Shown: positions 43,593 to 53,087, numbered from the stretch's first letter. The stretch is DNA of 64,000 nt from Streptomyces hygroscopicus (GCA_002021875.1 CP018627.1:8928001-8992000); one strand, 5' to 3'. Numbers and translations are program-made. Notes: a model not told the origin generated them from the letters alone.

Positions 43593-44474
43593 TCAGAGAA
43601 ACGTCCCGGACGGGATGTAGGGCATCGGCGGCGGCATGCCCCGCAGACACACATAGCCGCTCGTGGACAGCTCGAGCCCGGCCTCCAGCCCCACGTCCAC
43701 CGCCCACTGCTGCTCGGCCGTCAGCGCCGCGACCCGGGCGTCGGTGCCCTCCGGAAGGCACAGCAGCGCCGCCGTCAGCAGCCGTTTCGCCAGCCGCCGC
43801 GAGGTCGCGGCCAGCAGCTCGACCTTGCCGTCCTCGGCGACATAGCAGTAGCCGCTGCCCGCCAGGTCGTCCACGACCAGCAGCCGCCGTTGGGTGAGCA
43901 GCAGTTCGTGGTCGGCGCCGTGCGCGCCGCCCCGGGTGCGGCGGTCCACCGAGTCCAGCAGGTCCCGGTGGCGGGCCACGCCCTCGTGGACGGCGCCGTC
44001 GGGCGGGGACAGCCGCTCCTTGGTCTCCGGTCCGACGGTGCCGCGCAGCCGCATCGCCGGATGCAGCGCGAATCCCGCACGCCGGTAGGTGCTCGCCGCG
44101 CGCGGATCCTCCGATCCGCAGATGATGCCGCGCAGGCAGCCCCGTCCGTACAGCAGCGCGGCGGCCAGCAACTCACGGCCCACGCCCTGCCGTTGGGCCC
44201 GGGGCAGCACCGCGAGCAGCGCGAGCCCCCAGGTGCCCTCGCGCCGCGCGGACAGCGCCACGCCGAGCGGCATACCGGCGTCGTCCAGGGCGATCCAGCA
44301 GCCGCCCGGGTCGGTACGGGCGAGATGCCGGTGCCGGTCGTGGATCTCGGCGATGTACCCCGGTGGCCATCCGTCCTTGCCCGCGAGGGCGGCGGCGTCC
44401 CCGAAGGCGGCGGCCACCACCTCCCAGGCGGCCTCGGCGTCCTCGTCGGTGTCGCGTAGCTGGCGGAGGATCAT
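43593..44474 (-). CDS. GNAT-family N-acetyltransferase
   Basis: A 293-residue acetyltransferase. The acetyl-CoA loop is VLPRAQRQGVGRELLAAAL (motif R/Q-x-x-G-x-G) at ~95-113, preceded by the strand LGVALSARREGTWGLALLAV. Following STYRRAGFALHPAMRL, the C-terminal ~150 residues appear to be a second, degenerate GNAT half (LLVVDDLAGSGYCYVAEDGK). ATG 44474 was chosen as the only reasonable start. Substrate unknown. It is convergent to acnA. Confidence 0.85.
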   Translation of the reverse strand: MILRQLRDTDEDAEAAWEVVAAAFGDAAALAGKDGWPPGYIAEIHDRHRHLARTDPGGCWIALDDAGMPLGVALSARREGTWGLALLAVLPRAQRQGVGRELLAAALLYGRGCLRGIICGSEDPRAASTYRRAGFALHPAMRLRGTVGPETKERLSPPDGAVHEGVARHRDLLDSVDRRTRGGAHGADHELLLTQRRLLVVDDLAGSGYCYVAEDGKVELLAATSRRLAKRLLTAALLCLPEGTDARVAALTAEQQWAVDVGLEAGLELSTSGYVCLRGMPPPMPYIPSGTFL

Positions 44475-44544
44475 GAGCCCATGATGGCGCGTCCGGTGAG
44501 GGGATTGTCGGTACGCGGAAGCGGCTTGCTCGACCGGCGAACGC

Positions 44545-44556
44545 GACAACGTTGTC
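44545..44556. promoter_or_regulatory. LacI-type operator upstream of GH92 gene 1
   Basis: GACAACGTTGTC is a perfect 12-bp palindrome with the CpG centre of LacI-family operators. The identical sequence stands upstream of the second GH92 gene (57584-57595). It lies 149 bp before the start codon. Confidence 0.75.
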
Positions 44557-44705
44557 AGCATGGCTTTAACGATCAGTACGCCGCCAACCGGGTGTCCCTG
44601 TCAAGACCGTTCGCGCACTCTTACGGCCGACGGCCCCCGTGCGGTACGGTCCCCACGGCTTGTTCGACCCGGTGATCGCGGCCCTTCCGACAAGGTGGGA
44701 CCGCA

Positions 44706-47700
44706 ATGCCCTCAAGACCCCTGGCCGCCCTGGCGGCCGCGGCCCTGACCGCGGGGCTCCTCGCCACCGCGGCCGGCGCGCCCGCTTCGGCCGCTCCGCC
44801 GCCGACGCTGGTCAAGGATCCGGCGGCGTACGTCGATCCGCTGATCGGCAGCTCGGCCGGCGGCAACACCTTCCCCGGCGCCGTCGCCCCCTTCGGCATG
44901 CTGTCGTGGAGCCCGGAGAACACCCGCGGCGACGCCACCCGTACCGCCGCGCCCGGCGGCTACCAGTACGACGCCACCCGCGTCCGCGGCTTCAGCCTCA
45001 CCCATATGTCCGGCACCGGCTGTGCGGGCGGCGCCGGGGACATCCCCTTCTTCCCCCACGTGGGCGAGGTCACCTCCTCACCCGCCGCCGACACCAAGGA
45101 CCAGGTCTACGCCTCCGACTTCAGCCACTCCGACGAGACCGCCGAACCCGGCCGCTACAAGGTCTCCCTCGCCTCCGGCGCCGGGGCGGAGCTGACCGCC
45201 ACCGCCCGTACCGGCTCGGCCCGCTTCAGCTACCCCGCGGACAAGACCGCCTCCCTGCTGATCCGCACCTCCTCCTCCGAGGTCGGCAGCGGCGACGCCG
45301 ACCTCACCATCGACCCGGCGCACCGCACCGTCTCCGGCTCGGTGACCAGCGGCAACTTCTGCGGCTATCTCGACCCGGAGGGGCGCCGCAGCTACTACAC
45401 GCTGCACTTCACCGCCACGTTCGACACCGCGTTCACCGCCCAGGGCACCTGGCAGGACGGCACGCTGCGGCCCGGCACGACCAGCGCCGAGGGCGGCTCC
45501 GGCGGCTTTGGCGCCGACGGCCGCCCGGTGGCGGGGAAGGGCTCCGGCGGCTATCTCCAATTCGCCCCGGGCACCCGCCGGGTGGGCGTCAAGGTCGGCA
45601 TCAGCTACGTCGGCGACAAGGGCGCCCGGGCCAACCTCGCCGCCGAGAACCCGCCGCGGCGCGGCTTCGACCAGGTGCGGACCGCGGCGTACGACGCCTG
45701 GCGGCGGCAGCTGTCCGCCATCCGGGTCGGCGGCGGCGCGGACGCGGACCGCACCGCCTTCTACACCGCGCTCTACCACTCCCTGCTGCACCCCAACGTC
45801 ATCAGTGACACCGACGGCCGCTACCGGGGCAGCGACGGTGCGGTGCACCGGGTGAGCCGGGGCCACCGGGCCCAGTACGGCACCTTCTCCGGCTGGGACA
45901 TCTACCGTTCCCAGCTCCAGCTCCTCACCCTGCTGGAGCCGGAGGCGGGCTCCGACATCGCCCAGTCCCTGCTGAACCTCGCCCAGCAGAACGGCGGCGT
46001 CTGGGACCGCTGGCTCCAGGGCGCCTCGGGGACGCATGTGATGAACGGCGATCCGTCGGCCGCCGCCCTCGCCGGGATCCGTGCCTTCGGCGGCGGTGAC
46101 TTCGACCTCGACGCCGCCCTCGACTCGCTTCTCAAGGCGGCCACCGTGCCGACGGAGAAGGACCTCAGCCCGGCGGGCAAGCCCATCATGTCGGCCGGCC
46201 AGCGGCCCTCCCTCGACAAGTACCTCAAGCTGCACTACATGCCGTCCGTATCCAACGCGTGGGGCGGCGCGGCCGAGACCCTGGAGATGTCCGGCGCGGA
46301 CTTCGCCCTCTCCCAGCTTGCGCGGGCCGCGGGCCGTAAGGACACCGCCGACACCTTCGCGCACCGCGCCCAGTGGTGGCAGAACAACTTCAACGCCGCC
46401 GCCGACCCGGAAACCGGCGGCTATATCGCCAACCGTAAGGCCGACGGCAGTTGGGTCACCGGCTTCACCCCGGCCACCGGCAACGGCTTCGTCGAGGGCA
46501 CCAGCGCCCAGTACACCTGGATGGTCCCGCACAACCCCGCCGGTCTCTTCGCCGCGATGGGCGGTAAGGACGCCGCGATCAAGCGCCTGGACGCCTTCTT
46601 CCACGACGCCGACGGGGGCTGGGCGCTCACCGGTAAGGGTGGCGAGAAGTCCGAGCTGGACAACGAGCCGTCGATCAACGTCCCCTATCTCTACGCGTAC
46701 GCCGGGCAGCCGTACAAGACCCAGGAGACCGTGCGCGCCGCGATGCGTCAGCTGTGGACCACCAAGCCCGACGGCATCCCCGGCAACGACGACCTCGGCG
46801 AGATGTCCTCGTGGTACGTCTTCTCCGCCCTCGGCATGTACCCGCAGGTGCCCTCCCGCGCCGAACTCGTCCTGGCCTCGCCCCTCTTCCCGAGGATCGA
46901 GATCGACCGCGGCGCCCGGGACATCTCTATCCGCGCCCCGCAGGCCGCGCCCGGCGCGCCGTACGTCCAGTCGCTGAAGGTGAACGGGCGGGCGAGTGAC
47001 CGGCCCTGGCTGCCGGAGTCCTTCGTACGGCACGGCGGCACGCTGGACTACACCCTGTCCGACACCCCGGACCGCGCCTGGGGCGCGTCCCCGTCCGACG
47101 CCCCGCCCTCCTTCCGCGACGGCGAGCAGCCGTACCAGATCGGGGTCGGGCCGACCACGGGCACGCTCGCCCCGGGCGAGAGCCTGACCGTGAAGGTGGC
47201 CGCCGTCCCGGTCGGCGAGGGCGACCGCCCCGAGGTGCGCTTCACCACCGACGCCCCCGACGGGCTCACCGCCTCACCCGCCTCCGGGACGGTGGGCCCG
47301 GACGGCACGGCGGAGATCTCCCTGCGCGCGGGGAAGGACACGCCCGAGGGCTTCTACGACGCGAAGGTGACGGTGACCAGCCAGGACACCAAGGTCGTCC
47401 AGCCGATCACGCTGACCGTCGCCGCCCCCGGCACTCTGCTCGCCGCGTACAACAACACCGGTGCGACCGCCGACGACGGCGAGCACGACGAGGGCGACTA
47501 CGACGGCGGCGGCTGGAGCTACTCCCGCCAGGCCCTCGCCGCCGCCGGCCTGGAGCCGGGCGCCAAGGGCACCACCCAGGGCCTGGACTTCACCTGGCCC
47601 GCCTCCCCGCCCGGCCGTCCCGACAACGCCTCCACCACCGGCCAGACCATCACCCTGCCCGAGTCCACCGGCCTCTCCTTCATCGGCAGCGCGGTCAACG

Positions 47701-47987
47701 GCAACCAGAAGGCCACTGCCAAGATCACCTACACCGACGGCAGCTCGGACGAGGCGGAGCTGGCCTTCACCGACTGGACGGTGGGTGGCGGCGGCGGAAC
47801 GGTCCAGTACGGGAACGTGACCCTCGCCAAGACCGGCTACCGCAACATCAGCGGCGGCGACAAGGACGTGGTGGACGCGTACATCTTCGCCACGAAGGCG
47901 TTCCACGCGCCCGAGGGCAAGACGGTCAAGAGCGTCACCCTGCCCGACAACGCGGATCTCCACGTCTTCGCGATCGCCCGCGGCTGA
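44706..47987 (+). CDS. Secreted GH92 alpha-mannosidase (probable alpha-1,2)
   Basis: A 1093-residue exported enzyme. The signal peptide is at 1-~29 (LAALAAAALTAGLLATAAGA). The N-terminal GH92 beta-sandwich has YVDPLIGSSAGGNTFPGAV. The catalytic alpha-barrel has WDIYRSQLQL, acid E597 in FVEGTSAQYTW and the Asp pair D695/D696 in GNDDLGEMSSWYVF. After ~760 come an Ig-like domain (TVKVAAVP to ITLTVAAPG) and a C-terminal sugar-binding-like domain. GH92 enzymes are Ca2+-dependent exo-mannosidases acting on yeast or plant mannans/N-glycans. Start ATG 44706 follows AAGGTGGG. Confidence 0.93.
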   Translation: MPSRPLAALAAAALTAGLLATAAGAPASAAPPPTLVKDPAAYVDPLIGSSAGGNTFPGAVAPFGMLSWSPENTRGDATRTAAPGGYQYDATRVRGFSLTHMSGTGCAGGAGDIPFFPHVGEVTSSPAADTKDQVYASDFSHSDETAEPGRYKVSLASGAGAELTATARTGSARFSYPADKTASLLIRTSSSEVGSGDADLTIDPAHRTVSGSVTSGNFCGYLDPEGRRSYYTLHFTATFDTAFTAQGTWQDGTLRPGTTSAEGGSGGFGADGRPVAGKGSGGYLQFAPGTRRVGVKVGISYVGDKGARANLAAENPPRRGFDQVRTAAYDAWRRQLSAIRVGGGADADRTAFYTALYHSLLHPNVISDTDGRYRGSDGAVHRVSRGHRAQYGTFSGWDIYRSQLQLLTLLEPEAGSDIAQSLLNLAQQNGGVWDRWLQGASGTHVMNGDPSAAALAGIRAFGGGDFDLDAALDSLLKAATVPTEKDLSPAGKPIMSAGQRPSLDKYLKLHYMPSVSNAWGGAAETLEMSGADFALSQLARAAGRKDTADTFAHRAQWWQNNFNAAADPETGGYIANRKADGSWVTGFTPATGNGFVEGTSAQYTWMVPHNPAGLFAAMGGKDAAIKRLDAFFHDADGGWALTGKGGEKSELDNEPSINVPYLYAYAGQPYKTQETVRAAMRQLWTTKPDGIPGNDDLGEMSSWYVFSALGMYPQVPSRAELVLASPLFPRIEIDRGARDISIRAPQAAPGAPYVQSLKVNGRASDRPWLPESFVRHGGTLDYTLSDTPDRAWGASPSDAPPSFRDGEQPYQIGVGPTTGTLAPGESLTVKVAAVPVGEGDRPEVRFTTDAPDGLTASPASGTVGPDGTAEISLRAGKDTPEGFYDAKVTVTSQDTKVVQPITLTVAAPGTLLAAYNNTGATADDGEHDEGDYDGGGWSYSRQALAAAGLEPGAKGTTQGLDFTWPASPPGRPDNASTTGQTITLPESTGLSFIGSAVNGNQKATAKITYTDGSSDEAELAFTDWTVGGGGGTVQYGNVTLAKTGYRNISGGDKDVVDAYIFATKAFHAPEGKTVKSVTLPDNADLHVFAIARG

Positions 47988-48024
47988 CGGACGCCCACGC
48001 ACGGAACCGTCCTGAATCCGCGCA

Positions 48025-48074
48025 CCAGCCAGCCGATGGACCAGCCGGTGAACCAGCCGTGAACTAGCCGATGA
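48025..48074. repeat. Short tandem repeat across the TetR stop codon
   Basis: Four 11-12 bp units of type CCAGCCGATGAA follow one another: ccagccgatgga, ccagccggtgaa, ccagccgtgaa and ctagccgatga. The last contains the TetR stop (CTA on the plus strand). No hairpin. Confidence 0.7.
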
Positions 48075-48678
48075 CGGGGGCGAGATAGCCCCGCAGGGCC
48101 TTCTTCAGTTCCCCCGTCATCGCCTGGCGCTCGTCGCCCTCGGCGGCGACCACCAGCACCACCATGGCCTGGAAGATCTGCGCGCAGACCCGGGCCGTGC
48201 GCTGCCGTTCGCCCTCCGGCAGGCCGGGGGCCCGGGCGCCGATCATCGTCTCGATCCGGCCGAGCAGGGCCGCCTGGATGGGGCGGGCGGCGTCGCTGAG
48301 GCCATCGGGCATATCGGGGCGGGCGAAGAGCGCCTTGAAGCCCGGGTTGGCGATGTTGAAGCCGACGATGGGATCGACGATCCGGTCCAGCAGGTCGTCA
48401 AGGGTGAGGGCGGCGAAGTCGATCGCTTCGAACGCCTCCCGGTGCGCGACCCCCATCTGTGTGACGAAGCGGTCGGCCAGCGCCTGCGCCACGGCGTGCT
48501 TGTTCGGGAAGAACTGGTAGAGCGAACCGGGGGAGATGCCCGCCTCCGCGGCGATCGCGATGGTGGTGGCCTTCTCGTAGCCGACCCGCGCGAAGACCGC
48601 CGCCGACGCGTCGAGGATCTGTGCCATCCGCCGCTCGCCCCGCGCCTGCCGCCGTCGCGGCCGTACCTCGTCGGCCAT
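48064..48678 (-). CDS. TetR/AcrR-family regulator of the MmpL exporter
   Basis: A 204-residue regulator with HTH at ~12-60 (RMAQILDASAAVFARVGYEK, IAAEAGISPGSLYQFFPNKH) and a TetR_C-type ligand domain with FNIANPGFKALFARPD. ATG 48678 has GGGAG 9 bp upstream. It is divergent from the MmpL gene with two matching operators in the 131-bp gap, so it should repress both. Confidence 0.9.
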   Translation of the reverse strand: MADEVRPRRRQARGERRMAQILDASAAVFARVGYEKATTIAIAAEAGISPGSLYQFFPNKHAVAQALADRFVTQMGVAHREAFEAIDFAALTLDDLLDRIVDPIVGFNIANPGFKALFARPDMPDGLSDAARPIQAALLGRIETMIGARAPGLPEGERQRTARVCAQIFQAMVVLVVAAEGDERQAMTGELKKALRGYLAPVIG

Positions 48679-48734
48679 GTTTCCGCTCCCTCCTCGCACG
48701 GCCGCACTCCGGCACACCGACGCGTCTTGAAAAT

Positions 48735-48750
48735 GCGAATCATCATTCGT
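48735..48750. promoter_or_regulatory. TetR operator 1
   Basis: GCGAAT-CATC-ATTCGT: CGAAT/ATTCG arms perfect. Same sequence class and spacing as operator 2, 36 bp away. Confidence 0.8.
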
Positions 48751-48770
48751 ATTGTTGCCCTCATCGGAAC

Positions 48771-48786
48771 GCGAATGACTATTCGT
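48771..48786. promoter_or_regulatory. TetR operator 2
   Basis: GCGAAT-GACT-ATTCGT. It ends just before ATG 48789, which argues that this ATG is not the usual start or that the mRNA is leaderless. Confidence 0.8.
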
Positions 48787-48809
48787 AAATGCTACCGCCG
48801 GGGGGCTTC

Positions 48810-51041
48810 GTGCTGGGCACTGTCATCGCAAGACGGGCACGCTGGATCGTGGTGATCGGCGTGGGCATCACCCTGATCGCCGCTCTCGTGGGGGCGGGCA
48901 CTCTGAACGCCCTGTCCCTGAACCGCTTCGAGGCACCCGGATCGGAGTCGATGCGGGTACGCGACGCCCTCGCCGAGGAGTACGGCACCGGCAGCCCCAA
49001 CATCGCTCTGCTGGTCACCACGCGGGACGGCACCGTCGACGGCGCCAAGGCGGCGGCGGCCGGCACGAGGCTCACCCGTGAGCTGGCCGAGCACCCCGGA
49101 GTGGGGGACGCCTGGTCCTACTGGACCCGTGGCGCCCCCGCCACCCTGCGCGGCGCGGACGGCCGCCAGGCCCTGGTCCTGGCCCACGCGCCGGGCGACG
49201 CCAACCAGGTACGCCGTGAGCTGCTGCCCGACCTGGTGGCGGAGTTCACCCGCACCGGTGACGTGGTCCGCGTCGAGGTCGGCGGCGGCGACGAGGTCTT
49301 CCGGCAGACCATGGAACGGGCCAGGCAGGACTTCCTCCGGGCCGAGCTGGTGATCCTCCCGCTGGTGCTCCTGCTGCTGTGGTGGGTCTACCGGCGGCTG
49401 TCCGCCGCGCTGGTCACCGTCGGCATCGGGCTCTTCGCCGTGCTCGGCTCGCTGGCCCTGCTGCGCGGCGTCGTGGCGCTCACCGACATCTCCACCTTCG
49501 CCTCGAACATCGCGCTGGTCATGGGCATCGGGCTCGGCGTCGACTACGGGCTCTTCGTCATCTTCCGGTTCCGTGAGGAGCTGCGGCGGGGCGCCGAAGT
49601 GCCCGAGGCCGTCGCCCGGACCGTACGGGGCGCGGGCCGCACCGTGGTCTTCAGCGGCGTCACCGTCGCCGCCTCGCTGTCCGTCCTGCTCGCCTTCCCC
49701 TTCCCGTTCCTCAGCTCCTTCGCGTACGCGGGCGTCGCCGTCGTCCTCGCGGCCGTATCCGGCGCGACCGTGCTCCTGCCCGCGGCGCTCGCGCTGCTGG
49801 GCCGCCGGGTGGAGCGGCGCGGGCCCGTCAGGCCCGAGGCGGCGGGCTTCTGGTTCACCACCGCCACCCGTGTGATGCGCCGCCCGCTGCTGCTCGGCGG
49901 AGCCGCGCTCGCCGTACTGCTGCTGCTCGGCTCACCGTTCCTCGGGGTGCGCTTCGGGCTGCCCGACGACCGGGTGCTGCCCGCCTCGGCACCGGCCCGC
50001 CAGATGTACGACCAGGTCCGCGACTCGTTCACGGTCGAGGAGTCCGACGCCGTCCAGGTCGTGGCCCCGGCGGGAAGCGGAGGCTCGGTGGGCGCCTACG
50101 CCGCCGAACTCTCCGGAATCGAGGGGGTCGTACGCGTCGACTCGGCCGCCGGCTCGTACGCCGACGGACACCGCGTCACCTCGCCCTCCGGGGTCTCCTA
50201 CGACGCCGAGGACGGCACCGGCACCCGGCTGGCGGTCATGCCCTCCTCCACCCGGCTGGAGGCCGACGCCACCGGCCTGGTCCGTGACGTACGGGCGGTG
50301 CCCGCGCCCTTCGCCGTGGAGGTCGGCGGCTACCCGGCGGAACTCACGGACTACCGCGACGGGGTGACTGACCGGCTCCCGCTCGTCGCCGGTCTGATCG
50401 TCGTGGTGACCTTCGTCGTGCTGTTCCTGATGACGGGCAGTGTCGTGGCCCCGCTCAAGGCGTCCGTACTCAACGTCCTCAGCCTGTCCGTCATGTTCGG
50501 CGCGCTCGTCTTCGTCTTCCAGGACGGCCATCTGTCCGGCCTCCTCGGCTTCACCCCCACCGGCGTGATCGAGCCGAGCATCCCGATCCTGATGTTCTGC
50601 ATCGCCTACGGGCTGTCCATGGACTACGAGGTCTTCCTGCTCTCCCGGATCAAGGAGGAGTACGACCGCACCGGCGACCCCATCGGCTCCGTCCCGCGCG
50701 GCATCGCGCGCAGCGCGCCCCTGGTCACGGCCGCCGCCGCCATCCTGGCCGTGTCCTTCGCCGGGTACGCCACGGGAGATGTCGTCTTCCTCAAACAACT
50801 GGGGGTCGGGATGGCCCTCGCGGTGATCGTGGACGCCACCTTGATCCGCGGCGTGCTGGTACCCGCCTTCATGCGACTGGCCGGGCGGGGCAACTGGTGG
50901 GCTCCCGGGCCGCTGCGCCGCCTGCACCACCGCATCGGCCTGACCGAGCGGCCCGCGCCCACCCCCGCTACCGCGGATCCCCCCGCTACCGCGCCGCCCG
51001 CCGCCGCTGCCCCGGATCCCGCTCCGGCACCCGTGGAGTAG
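48810..51041 (+). CDS. MMPL-family RND transporter
   Basis: A 743-residue inner-membrane RND/MmpL protein with ~12 TM helices in the usual 1+5+1+5 layout. A first TM is followed by a large outer loop. TM2-6 contain GIGLGVDYGLFVIFRFREEL with the proton-relay-type Asp. The second half repeats this with IAYGLSMDYEVFLLSRIKEEY. A Pro/Ala-rich C-terminal tail follows. Cargo may be a lipid or drug. GTG 48810 has a G-rich site 5 bp upstream; ATG 48789 in frame would add 7 residues but lies against an operator. Controlled by the divergent TetR gene. Confidence 0.9.
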   Translation: MLGTVIARRARWIVVIGVGITLIAALVGAGTLNALSLNRFEAPGSESMRVRDALAEEYGTGSPNIALLVTTRDGTVDGAKAAAAGTRLTRELAEHPGVGDAWSYWTRGAPATLRGADGRQALVLAHAPGDANQVRRELLPDLVAEFTRTGDVVRVEVGGGDEVFRQTMERARQDFLRAELVILPLVLLLLWWVYRRLSAALVTVGIGLFAVLGSLALLRGVVALTDISTFASNIALVMGIGLGVDYGLFVIFRFREELRRGAEVPEAVARTVRGAGRTVVFSGVTVAASLSVLLAFPFPFLSSFAYAGVAVVLAAVSGATVLLPAALALLGRRVERRGPVRPEAAGFWFTTATRVMRRPLLLGGAALAVLLLLGSPFLGVRFGLPDDRVLPASAPARQMYDQVRDSFTVEESDAVQVVAPAGSGGSVGAYAAELSGIEGVVRVDSAAGSYADGHRVTSPSGVSYDAEDGTGTRLAVMPSSTRLEADATGLVRDVRAVPAPFAVEVGGYPAELTDYRDGVTDRLPLVAGLIVVVTFVVLFLMTGSVVAPLKASVLNVLSLSVMFGALVFVFQDGHLSGLLGFTPTGVIEPSIPILMFCIAYGLSMDYEVFLLSRIKEEYDRTGDPIGSVPRGIARSAPLVTAAAAILAVSFAGYATGDVVFLKQLGVGMALAVIVDATLIRGVLVPAFMRLAGRGNWWAPGPLRRLHHRIGLTERPAPTPATADPPATAPPAAAAPDPAPAPVE

Positions 51042-51192
51042 CGCCCCAAGCCGGTGCCGTCCCGTCGCGGGGGTGCGGGGCGGCACCGAAGTCCTGCGCG
51101 GCGCGGAGGCACGGCGCGGAGGCGCTTCGCGGGTCCCCGAACGCCCCCGCGGGGCCCGCCAGACCCCGGCACGAGAGATCTGGAGAGACCTG

Positions 51193-51450
51193 ATGTCCGC
51201 GCTGCTGAACTTCTTCCGCTCCGAGCATGCCCAGCGAGCCTTCGCCGAGGTTCGGGCTGAGGGCCAAGCTCAGGGCCAGGCTGTAAAAGGTGCGAAAGAT
51301 GTTCTGCGCGTGCTCAGCCTTCGAGGGCTTGAGGTGACTCCCAAGACGCGTGAGCGCATCGAGGCATGCAAGGATCTGGACCTCCTTGACACCTGGCTGG
51401 ACCGTGCCGTGACCGCCTCCCGCACCGAGGATCTGTTCGCCGACGGTTAG
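51193..51450 (+). CDS. Small protein like the C-terminus of Rpn-family nucleases
   Basis: An 85-residue protein (MSALLNFFRSEHAQRAFAEV start). The AEGQAQGQAVKGAKDVLRVL stretch and the EACKDLDLLDTWLDRAVTAS end resemble the C-terminal tail of streptomycete Rpn/PD-(D/E)XK transposase-like proteins. The nuclease core is missing. GGAGAG precedes ATG 51193, so it could be expressed on its own, or be a truncation product. Its 3' end overlaps the convergent PIG-L gene by 4 bp. Confidence 0.55.
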   Translation: MSALLNFFRSEHAQRAFAEVRAEGQAQGQAVKGAKDVLRVLSLRGLEVTPKTRERIEACKDLDLLDTWLDRAVTASRTEDLFADG

Positions 51451-52217
51451 CGCTGAGAGGGCCGGGAGGGGGAGGCGTCGATGTACCACTCCCGGCCCAG
51501 CAGCAGACCGAAGAGCGGGGCCGGCAGCCGGAGCATCGCTCGCATGACGGCGCTCATGCGGCCCGTGCCGTTCATCTGGGAGCGGTGGGCGGCCAGGGCC
51601 GCCTGCTTCTGGCGGGCGTAGCGGCGTACGTCGTAGCGGTGGGTGATGGCGCTGCGGGGGCTGAAGCGGCTGCTCAGCTCGTCGGGACCGAAGCGCAGGG
51701 GGATGCGCAGGAGTTGTATGAGTCGGACCAGGCGTTCGACGGTGTCGCGGGGGAGCGTCGCCTCCAACACCCGTGCCGTCCCGGCCAGTTCCGCCGCGCG
51801 TCGGCCGACCTCGTGGACCTTGATGTGATCGCGGTGGCCGTAGCCGCCGTTGGGGTCGTAGCTGAGCAGCATCGCCGCGTTCTCCTCGCGCAGGATCGCG
51901 GCCAGTTGTTCCGCCGCCTTCTCCGTGTCGGCCCGGGCGAAGCGCGTACGGTCCGGCGGGTCGGCGTAGAAGAGCGGGCCGTGACCGCTGTCCGCGTAGC
52001 CGAGGTGGACGACGCGGTCGACGCCGAGCACGCACGCGCTCTTCCGCAGTTCGTGCAGACGAGGCGGCTCGCGGTCCGGCGGGGCGGCGTCCATGTGGCC
52101 GTCCGTGGCGACCACGAGCACCACCCGGTGGCCCTCGTCGGCGAGTCGGGCGAGCGTGCCCCCGGTCAGCAGCGCCTCGTCGTCGGGGTGGGCGTGGAAT
52201 GCCAGGACGGTAGCCAT
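51447..52217 (-). CDS. PIG-L/LmbE-family deacetylase
   Basis: A 256-residue zinc-dependent N-deacetylase. The metal motif AHPDDE is at ~7-12 and the distal GHRDHIKVHEVGRRAA gives the further His ligands. Family members deacetylate GlcNAc-type sugars (mycothiol MshB, Mca, natural-product tailoring). MshB/Mca identity is not supported by any further signature here. ATG 52217 was chosen for its AGGA at 8 bp; ATG 52226 is an in-frame alternative. Confidence 0.88.
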   Translation of the reverse strand: MATVLAFHAHPDDEALLTGGTLARLADEGHRVVLVVATDGHMDAAPPDREPPRLHELRKSACVLGVDRVVHLGYADSGHGPLFYADPPDRTRFARADTEKAAEQLAAILREENAAMLLSYDPNGGYGHRDHIKVHEVGRRAAELAGTARVLEATLPRDTVERLVRLIQLLRIPLRFGPDELSSRFSPRSAITHRYDVRRYARQKQAALAAHRSQMNGTGRMSAVMRAMLRLPAPLFGLLLGREWYIDASPSRPSQR

Positions 52218-52241
52218 GCGGGCCATCCTGGCATTCCGGGA

Positions 52242-53087
52242 TCAGCGGAAGGCCGCGATGTTGCGCATTGCCCAATCGGCGAAGGCGCGCGGCGGTCGGC
52301 CCAGAACGCGCTCGACATCGGGGCTCACCCGCTGTTCGGCGGCCGTCGGCTCGCCCAGGATGTCGAGGGTGCCGTCCGCGACGGGCTCCGGCATGAACCG
52401 CAGCAGCTCCGCCCGTGCCTGCTCCCGGCTCAGCTCGGTGAACCGTACGGGTTCGCCCAGCGCATCCCCGATCGTCTGCGCCTGCTGGCGCGGGGAGACC
52501 GGCGCCGGGCCGGTGAGTTCGTATGTACGTCCCGCGTGGCCCCGCCCCCGCAGCGTCGCCGCCGCGACCTCGGCGATGTCCGCCGGGTCCACGACCGGCA
52601 GTCCCACATCGCCGAACGGCGCCGCGACCGTCCGCCGGGTACGGACCGACTCGGCCCAGGCGAACGCGTTGGAGCCGAAGCCTCCCGGTCGCAGGACGGT
52701 CCAGTCCAGCCCCGATGCCCGCACGGCCTCCTCGAGCGCCCGCAAGGGGGCGTGGGATATCGCCTGCGGCCGCGTTTCGGCCGCCTGGGACGAGAGCACG
52801 ACCACGCGCCGCACCCCCGCGGATCCGGCGGTCTCCAGGAGTTCGCGGACGGGCCGTTCGCCGGTCAGCAGTTCGCCGGCGAAGAGCAGGAAGAGCGCAT
52901 CGGCCCCGTCCAGCGCGGGCCGCAGACTCCCTGGGTCGGCCAGATCGGCCTGATGGTGACGTACCCCCTCCGGCAACTCCGTGCCGCCGGGCCGTCGCGA
53001 CACGGCCGTCACCTGCTCGCCGACTGCGGCCAGCGCCTCCACCAGTGGCCGACCCACATTCCCGGTCGCTCCGGTTACCACGATCAT
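52242..53087 (-). CDS. NmrA-like NAD(P)-binding protein (quinone oxidoreductase type)
   Basis: A 281-residue atypical SDR. The N-terminal VTGATGNVG (4-12) binds NADP. Residues ~65-170 include DALFLLFAG and VVVLSSQAAETRPQ, and ILGEPTAAEQRVSPDVE lies near the end. No classical YxxxK triad. This family includes QorB-like NADPH:quinone reductases and redox sensors. ATG 53087 has GGGGAG upstream. It is divergent from an HxlR regulator, a common redox/quinone-response pairing. Confidence 0.87.
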   Translation of the reverse strand: MIVVTGATGNVGRPLVEALAAVGEQVTAVSRRPGGTELPEGVRHHQADLADPGSLRPALDGADALFLLFAGELLTGERPVRELLETAGSAGVRRVVVLSSQAAETRPQAISHAPLRALEEAVRASGLDWTVLRPGGFGSNAFAWAESVRTRRTVAAPFGDVGLPVVDPADIAEVAAATLRGRGHAGRTYELTGPAPVSPRQQAQTIGDALGEPVRFTELSREQARAELLRFMPEPVADGTLDILGEPTAAEQRVSPDVERVLGRPPRAFADWAMRNIAAFR

